NCBI GenBank assembly: GCA_026785745.1
Contig: JAJAZO010000113.1
Span: 1 to 10,224 of the forward strand
Length of the DNA: 10,224 bases
Source of the DNA: Chitinophagaceae bacterium
GTDB taxonomy: Bacteria > Bacteroidota > Bacteroidia > Chitinophagales > Chitinophagaceae
Direction: 5' to 3'
Positions 7,307 to 10,224 of this stretch are shown here, piece by piece. The notes below the pieces were generated by a model. The model ran no database searches and was not told the origin of the DNA. It saw only the letters and a program-made list of their open reading frames with translations. How positions within the stretch are numbered: the first letter of the stretch is position 1; the number at the start of each line of letters is the position of its first letter. The translations under genes were made by a program, and so were the position numbers.

Positions 7307-8197
7307 TTAACTCACGCCTTCCACCTGCATTTCTTTATTAATCTTCATCACTAATCCCTGCAATACTTTGCCGGGACCAGCTTCTGTAAACCTTGAAGCA
7401 CCGTCTGCAATCATTGCTTGCACACTCTGCGTCCAGCGAACAGGCCCAGTCAGCTGGTCAATAAGGTTCTGCTTGATTTCTTCTTTATCCATTACTGCCT
7501 TTGCTGCTACATTTTGGTAAACAGCACAGGTAGGATTATGAAATTGAGTTGATTCAATGGCCGCCTGCAATTCTTTTTTTGCCGGCAACATCAACGGAGA
7601 GTGAAATGCTCCGCCTACAGGCAACACCAGGGCTCTTTTAGCTCCGGCGGCTTTCATTCTTTCGCAGGCAATATCAATTCCTTTTAAAGAACCACTGATA
7701 ACTAATTGCCCGGGGCAATTATAATTAGCCGGCACCACTACTTCACCGGTTTCATTTTGAATTTCGGTACAAATAGCTTCTACTTTTTCATCAGCAAGAT
7801 TTAATACCGCCGCCATGGTAGAAGGGTTCATTTCACAAGCTTTTTGCATAGCAGTAGCCCGAACGGAAACTAATTGCAGCGCATCTTCAAAACTTATTGT
7901 GCCATTGGCTACGAGTGCAGAAAACTCGCCAACAGAATGACCCGCCACCATATCAGGTGATACGTTCTCGATACTTTTATACGCCATGATGGAATGCAAA
8001 AAAACAGCTGGTTGTGTTACGTTTGTTTGTTTGAGGTCGGCTTCAGTGCCGCTTAGCATTATCTCAGAAATACGAAACCCAAGCAAATCGTTTGCCTGTT
8101 CAAATAATCTTTTGGCAAAGGCACTGTTCTCATAGTGCTCCTTTCCCATTCCCGGAAATTGTGAACCTTGCCCCGGAAAAATAAATGCATGTTTCAT
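7307..8197 (-). CDS. fabD: Malonyl-CoA:ACP transacylase
   Basis: A 296-residue protein, the normal FabD length. It transfers malonyl from CoA to acyl carrier protein, supplying the extender unit for type II fatty-acid synthesis in the cytoplasm. It has the N-terminal FPGQGSQ motif (7-13), the nucleophile Ser88 in GHSVGE, the malonate-carboxylate-binding Arg113 (SVRATAMQ), catalytic His199 in GAFHSPLM, and the C-terminal EAGPGKVLQGL segment. The start at 8197 places MKHAFIFPGQ exactly where the family begins. It is transcribed in the same direction as folE, 85 bases downstream, but a strong hairpin lies between them and other fab genes are not adjacent. Transcription therefore probably starts separately, perhaps from the TATATTTG at 8271-8278. 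Confidence 0.96.
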   Translation of the reverse strand: MKHAFIFPGQGSQFPGMGKEHYENSAFAKRLFEQANDLLGFRISEIMLSGTEADLKQTNVTQPAVFLHSIMAYKSIENVSPDMVAGHSVGEFSALVANGTISFEDALQLVSVRATAMQKACEMNPSTMAAVLNLADEKVEAICTEIQNETGEVVVPANYNCPGQLVISGSLKGIDIACERMKAAGAKRALVLPVGGAFHSPLMLPAKKELQAAIESTQFHNPTCAVYQNVAAKAVMDKEEIKQNLIDQLTGPVRWTQSVQAMIADGASRFTEAGPGKVLQGLVMKINKEMQVEGVS

Positions 8198-8225
8198 AGA
8201 TTGATTTTTATCCTATGGCTGACAA

Positions 8226-8263
8226 AAAAAGAGTTTGATTGAATATCCAATCAAACTCTTTTT
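8226..8263 (-). terminator. Rho-independent terminator after folE, in the fabD leader
   Basis: A perfect 16-bp stem: AAAAAGAGTTTGATTG (8226-8241) pairs with CAATCAAACTCTTTTT (8248-8263), with a 6-base loop. On the minus strand the stem is followed by a continuous T-run (seven Ts, complement of the A-run 8224-8230). It lies 20 bases past the folE stop. Its minus-strand 3' side is only about 26 bases before the fabD ATG, so it is both the end of the pterin operon and part of the fabD upstream region. Confidence 0.85.
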
Positions 8264-8270
8264 GCAATTG

Positions 8271-8278
8271 CAAATATA
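8271..8278 (-). promoter_or_regulatory. Putative -7 element (TATATTTG) for fabD
   Basis: On the minus strand TATATTTG matches TAnnTTTG exactly. It lies between the folE stop and the hairpin at 8226-8263. No TTG is present at the normal upstream spacing; the nearest similar triplet is TTC about 16 bases upstream (8295-8297). If used, the hairpin would fall right at the 5' end of the fabD mRNA. Confidence 0.4.
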
Positions 8279-8282
8279 ACTA

Positions 8283-8879
8283 TTAATGTAAATCTGAACT
8301 GATTAGTTTCAGGAACTCACTCCGGCTGGAATTCTTCTGAAACTCCCCGTCAAAAGCTGAAGTGGTAGTGGAGGAATTTTGTTTTTGCACACCCCGCATC
8401 ATCATACATAAGTGCTGGGCTTCTATTACTACAGCCACCCCCAGTGGGTTCAATGTTTCTTTAATGGCATTCATGATTTCTATAGTAAGCCGCTCCTGTA
8501 CCTGTAGCCTTCTTCCATAAACATCCACTACCCTGGCTATTTTACTCAGGCCAGTTATCCAGCCATTGGGAATGTAAGCGATATGTGCTTTACCGAAGAA
8601 CGGAAGCATGTGATGTTCACACATACTATACACTTCTATATCTTTTACCACTATCATTTCGCTTACCGGCTCATGAAATTTTGCTGAATTAATAATAGCA
8701 TGTGCATCCAACTGATAGCCTTGTGTAAGGTATTGCATGGCTTTTGCCAGCCGTTCAGGGGTTTTCTCCAAACCTTCTCTATCAGCATTTTCTCCTAATA
8801 GGTTCAAAACATCTTTGTAATTACTCATCAGGCCGGAGGTCACACTTTCATCGTACTGTTCTATTTTTTTATATGCCAT
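8283..8879 (-). CDS. folE: GTP cyclohydrolase I (type IA)
   Basis: A 198-residue enzyme that converts GTP to 7,8-dihydroneopterin triphosphate, the entry point to folate and pterin cofactors, in the cytoplasm as a homodecamer. The zinc ligands are visible: Cys87 and His90 in [10 protein letters not shown] and Cys158 in [10 protein letters not shown], which places it in the zinc-dependent FolE (not FolE2) class. His156 corresponds to the catalytic His near the second Cys. The [15 protein letters not shown] (34-48) and [11 protein letters not shown] (122-132) segments are family hallmarks. The C-terminal [13 protein letters not shown] is also typical. It is the last gene of a minus-strand operon, 27 bases after the PTPS paralogue whose likely substrate it makes. 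Confidence 0.97.
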   Translation of the reverse strand: MAYKKIEQYDESVTSGLMSNYKDVLNLLGENADREGLEKTPERLAKAMQYLTQGYQLDAHAIINSAKFHEPVSEMIVVKDIEVYSMCEHHMLPFFGKAHIAYIPNGWITGLSKIARVVDVYGRRLQVQERLTIEIMNAIKETLNPLGVAVVIEAQHLCMMMRGVQKQNSSTTTSAFDGEFQKNSSRSEFLKLISSDLH

Positions 8880-8906
8880 ATACTGGTTTCTGTTAATTGT
8901 TACTGA

Positions 8907-9323
8907 CTATCCAACGGGGTATTCAACAAAATTTCTTGGTGTTTCATACAGTCTTACCTGCATATCTAATTTTTTATCAAGGTGTGGCCGGAGTAATTTA
9001 TAAATTATGATTGCAATATTTTCCGCCGTAGGGTTCAGGTTTTTAAATTCTTCTGTATCGAGGTTCAGGTTTTTGTGATCAAACCGGGAATGGATTTCTC
9101 TTTTCACCAAATCACCCAACTCTTTCATGTCCATTACATACCCGGTATTTTTATCTGGCTTACCAACTACTTTAATTTCCAGTTCATAATTATGACCATG
9201 ATAATGAGGCAAAGCACATTTGCCAAAAACCTTTTCATTGGTAGCATCATCCCAATCGGGATTAAACAGCCGGTGGGCAGCATTAAAATGCTCTCTCCTG
9301 AAAACAGCTACTTTCTTACTCAT
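8907..9323 (-). CDS. 6-pyruvoyl-tetrahydropterin synthase family protein (copy 1, folE-proximal)
   Basis: A 138-residue COG0720-family protein. Zinc ligands are His17 (HFNAAHRL), His42 and His44 (HGHNYE). The catalytic Cys36 (FGKCALP), Asp82 and His83 (FDHKNLN) and substrate-binding Glu127 (LYETPR) are all present. The cysteine lies five residues before HGH (CX5HGH), the spacing of tetrahydrobiopterin-type synthases; QueD usually has three. The likely reaction is conversion of 7,8-dihydroneopterin triphosphate to 6-pyruvoyl- or 6-carboxy-tetrahydropterin, but the end product cannot be fixed without a partner reductase or queuosine genes. None is in the window. It is co-directional with folE and with a second paralogue 67 bases upstream. 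Confidence 0.9.
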   Translation of the reverse strand: MSKKVAVFRREHFNAAHRLFNPDWDDATNEKVFGKCALPHYHGHNYELEIKVVGKPDKNTGYVMDMKELGDLVKREIHSRFDHKNLNLDTEEFKNLNPTAENIAIIIYKLLRPHLDKKLDMQVRLYETPRNFVEYPVG

Positions 9324-9357
9324 GCTATTAGATTATTAAAACCGAATATAGTAACGG

Positions 9358-9378
9358 CCCAAGCCATAAAAGGTTGGG
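9358..9378. other. Small hairpin between the two PTPS genes
   Basis: CCCAA-G-CC (9358-9365) can pair with GGTTGGG (9372-9378) around an ATAAAA loop, with one bulged G. No T-run follows on the minus strand, so it is not a terminator. It might be an mRNA stability or processing element within the operon, or chance. Confidence 0.3.
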
Positions 9379-9390
9379 TGAACAAGCAAA

Positions 9391-9801
9391 TTATTCTCCA
9401 AAATACTCCACATAAATCCGTGGTGTTTCATACAACTTGATGCAATGCAGTTGTACCCCTTCAGGCAGATGTTGTACCAGTTCGTTCCAGATGGCAATGG
9501 CCAGGTTTTCGGTACTGCACATTTTTCCTTTCATCATTTCCACATCCACATTGAGGTTGCGATGGTCAATCCTTTCAATGATGTTGTCTTTGATAATATT
9601 ACTCAATTGCTTTACATCAAATACAAACCCTGTATCAGGACTTGGTGTTCCTTTTACGGTAACAAGCAGTTCATAGTTATGCCCATGCCAGTTTTCGTTG
9701 GCGCATTTTCCAAAAACTTCCTCGTTTTTTTCGTAGCTCCAGGCCGGGTTGTAGAGTTTGTGGGCGGCGTTGAAGTGTTCAAACCTTGTTAAGTAAACCA
9801 T
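9391..9801 (-). CDS. 6-pyruvoyl-tetrahydropterin synthase family protein (copy 2, operon-first)
   Basis: A 136-residue paralogue of the downstream gene, with shared HFNAAHKL, VFGKCA, WHGHNYEL, DHRNLN and LYETPR segments. Zinc ligands are His14, His39 and His41; the catalytic set Cys33, Asp79, His80 and Glu125 is intact. It also has CX5HGH spacing. Unlike copy 1 it carries Glu36 in the loop between Cys33 and the HGH, where copy 1 has Pro. The helix before the C-terminal region reads MCSTENLA instead of the usual NPTAENIA of copy 1. An in-frame TAA two codons before the ATG rules out a longer N-terminus. It is probably the first gene of the pterin operon; whether it forms its own hexamer or mixes with copy 1 is unknown. 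Confidence 0.9.
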   Translation of the reverse strand: MVYLTRFEHFNAAHKLYNPAWSYEKNEEVFGKCANENWHGHNYELLVTVKGTPSPDTGFVFDVKQLSNIIKDNIIERIDHRNLNVDVEMMKGKMCSTENLAIAIWNELVQHLPEGVQLHCIKLYETPRIYVEYFGE

Positions 9802-9872
9802 GCTTTACTTTTTTTAGTTCCTTCTCAGCAGATTGGGCGGAAGGAGTTGTGAATTCTGTCATTAGCCCAACG

Positions 9873-9891
9873 TCGCCAATTTATTCGCCAA
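9873..9891. repeat. Short direct repeat TCGCCAA x2, 12-base period
   Basis: TCGCCAA occurs at 9873-9879 and again at 9885-9891, one turn plus apart, in the divergent region between the pterin operon and the Hcp-like gene. An overlapping inverted pair TTCGCC (9884-9889) / GGCGAA (9904-9909) is also present. It could be an operator for either gene; support is position only. Confidence 0.25.
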
Positions 9892-9932
9892 AGTTTTAAC
9901 GGCGGCGAAAGCTATGCCGGGCAAGCAGGCGG

Positions 9933-9940
9933 CAAAGGTA
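9933..9940 (-). promoter_or_regulatory. Putative -7 element (TACCTTTG) for the pterin operon
   Basis: On the minus strand TACCTTTG matches TAnnTTTG exactly. It would give a leader of about 125 bases before the first PTPS gene, and no TTG lies at the expected -33 spacing. Otherwise the 192-base divergent region 9802-9993 holds no convincing gene. It is patchily GC-rich (9871-9938). Confidence 0.3.
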
Positions 9941-9993
9941 AGAGAAATCAGAGTTGCCGAAAAAACTTACCTTGCGTTTCTAAAACTTTGCAT

Positions 9994-10224
9994 ATGAGAA
10001 TCAAAAACCTTCTGCTCCTGACAATACTGTTCAGTATTAGTTCTTTTTCATGGAGCCAATTTACAATGATGAAAGTAGAAGGCCTTAAACAGGGGAAATT
10101 CAAAAGCGAAAGTACCAAAGCAGGCTCTACAGATAAAACAGAAGTACTTGGATATGCAATGGAAATTAAAAGTCCAAGGGATGTTGCTTCCGGACAGGCA
10201 ACAGGAAAGAGGCAACATATCCCG
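9994..10224 (+). CDS. Exported Hcp-like protein (T6SS tube protein family), 3' end cut by window edge
   Basis: Open from ATG 9994 to the edge: 77 codons with no stop. The first 22 residues form a Sec signal peptide (basic MRIKN, hydrophobic LLLLTILFSISSFSW, then SQ). The mature part begins FTMMKVEGLKQGKFKSES and contains TEVLGYAMEIKSPRD (49-63) followed by SGQATGKRQHIP (66-77). The pattern of a small beta-barrel start, a 'xVLxxxxxIxxPRD' strand and 'SGQATGKRxHxP' is that of Hcp/TssD-family proteins, which normally form the hexameric tube of type VI secretion systems and lack a signal peptide. Here the protein would enter the periplasm or be secreted, so it is probably an Hcp-fold protein with another role. 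No other T6SS gene is in the window. It diverges from the pterin operon. Confidence 0.75.
   Translation, partial: MRIKNLLLLTILFSISSFSWSQFTMMKVEGLKQGKFKSESTKAGSTDKTEVLGYAMEIKSPRDVASGQATGKRQHIP

Noticed and set aside
9075..9792. Plus-strand ORFs of 79-121 codons opposite the PTPS genes
   Set aside because: They are antisense to genes with intact catalytic residues and have no recognisable domain.
8907..9801. Naming both PTPS paralogues queD with a queuosine role
   Set aside because: The CX5HGH spacing and absence of queC/queE nearby do not support QueD specifically; left as family-level calls.
9779..9862. Minus-strand 27-codon ORF (MTEFTTPSAQ...) overlapping the start of PTPS copy 2 in another frame, with an A-run near its end
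   Set aside because: Could be a leader peptide or frameshift signal, but it is short, resembles nothing I recognise, and PTPS copy 2 has its own good ATG at a family-appropriate place.
9865..9972. Minus-strand open stretch of about 35 codons ending in a stop, with a hydrophobic Ala-rich translation
   Set aside because: It has no ATG, GTG or other plausible start at its 5' end and lies in a GC-rich promoter region; treated as non-coding.
9981..9990. TAAAACTTTG as a -7 element for the Hcp-like gene
   Set aside because: Spacing between TA and TTTG is four bases rather than two, and it lies too close to the ATG to leave a usable leader.
9802..9993. preQ1 or folate riboswitch upstream of the pterin operon
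   Set aside because: I found no recognisable preQ1 or THF aptamer core; only short repeats and weak stems are visible.

Overview
The window looks like chromosomal DNA from a Bacteroidota bacterium, most plausibly a Chitinophagaceae-type member of the Sphingobacteriia/Chitinophagia. The base composition is moderately AT-rich. Start codons are preceded by A/T-rich sequence rather than clear Shine-Dalgarno motifs, and several intergenic regions carry matches to the Bacteroidota -7 promoter element TAnnTTTG. The serine hydrolase with DUF3471-like tails, the lipoprotein N-acyl-D-amino-acid deacylases and a signal-peptide-bearing Hcp-like protein also fit this group. The taxonomic call is inference.

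Layout, left to right: (1) a DinB-family gene on the minus strand runs off the left edge. (2) Divergent from it is a PLP-dependent Cys/Met-metabolism enzyme (487-1692), closed by a strong hairpin. (3) A plus-strand cluster follows: a periplasmic S12/class C serine hydrolase (1783-3603), then two related lipoprotein amidohydrolases of the N-acyl-D-amino-acid deacylase family (3600-5117, 5129-6802), then a GNAT acetyltransferase (6830-7303). The hydrolase stop and first deacylase start share an ATGA, so these genes are probably one transcript. (4) Convergent on the minus strand is fabD (7307-8197). (5) Upstream of fabD is a minus-strand pterin operon: two tandem 6-pyruvoyl-tetrahydropterin-synthase paralogues (9391-9801, then 8907-9323), then folE (8283-8879), ending in a hairpin. 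(6) At the right edge, diverging from the pterin operon, begins a secreted Hcp-like protein (9994 to the edge).

Two functional groups stand out. The first is an envelope-located hydrolase set. All three enzymes carry export signals, and their families suggest release of amino acids from D-residue-containing peptides or N-acyl-D-amino acids. One of the two deacylases has lost the HxH metal motif. The second is a pterin set: FolE makes 7,8-dihydroneopterin triphosphate and the two PTPS-like proteins could process it. Both have a CX5HGH spacing, closer to tetrahydrobiopterin-type PTPS than to QueD.

No tRNA, rRNA, CRISPR array, transposase or phage gene was seen. The most unusual DNA-level item is a hairpin-forming, repeat-like sequence at about 7001-7034, lying in frame inside the acetyltransferase gene. 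No clearly undescribed multi-gene system is evident; the findings are graded accordingly.
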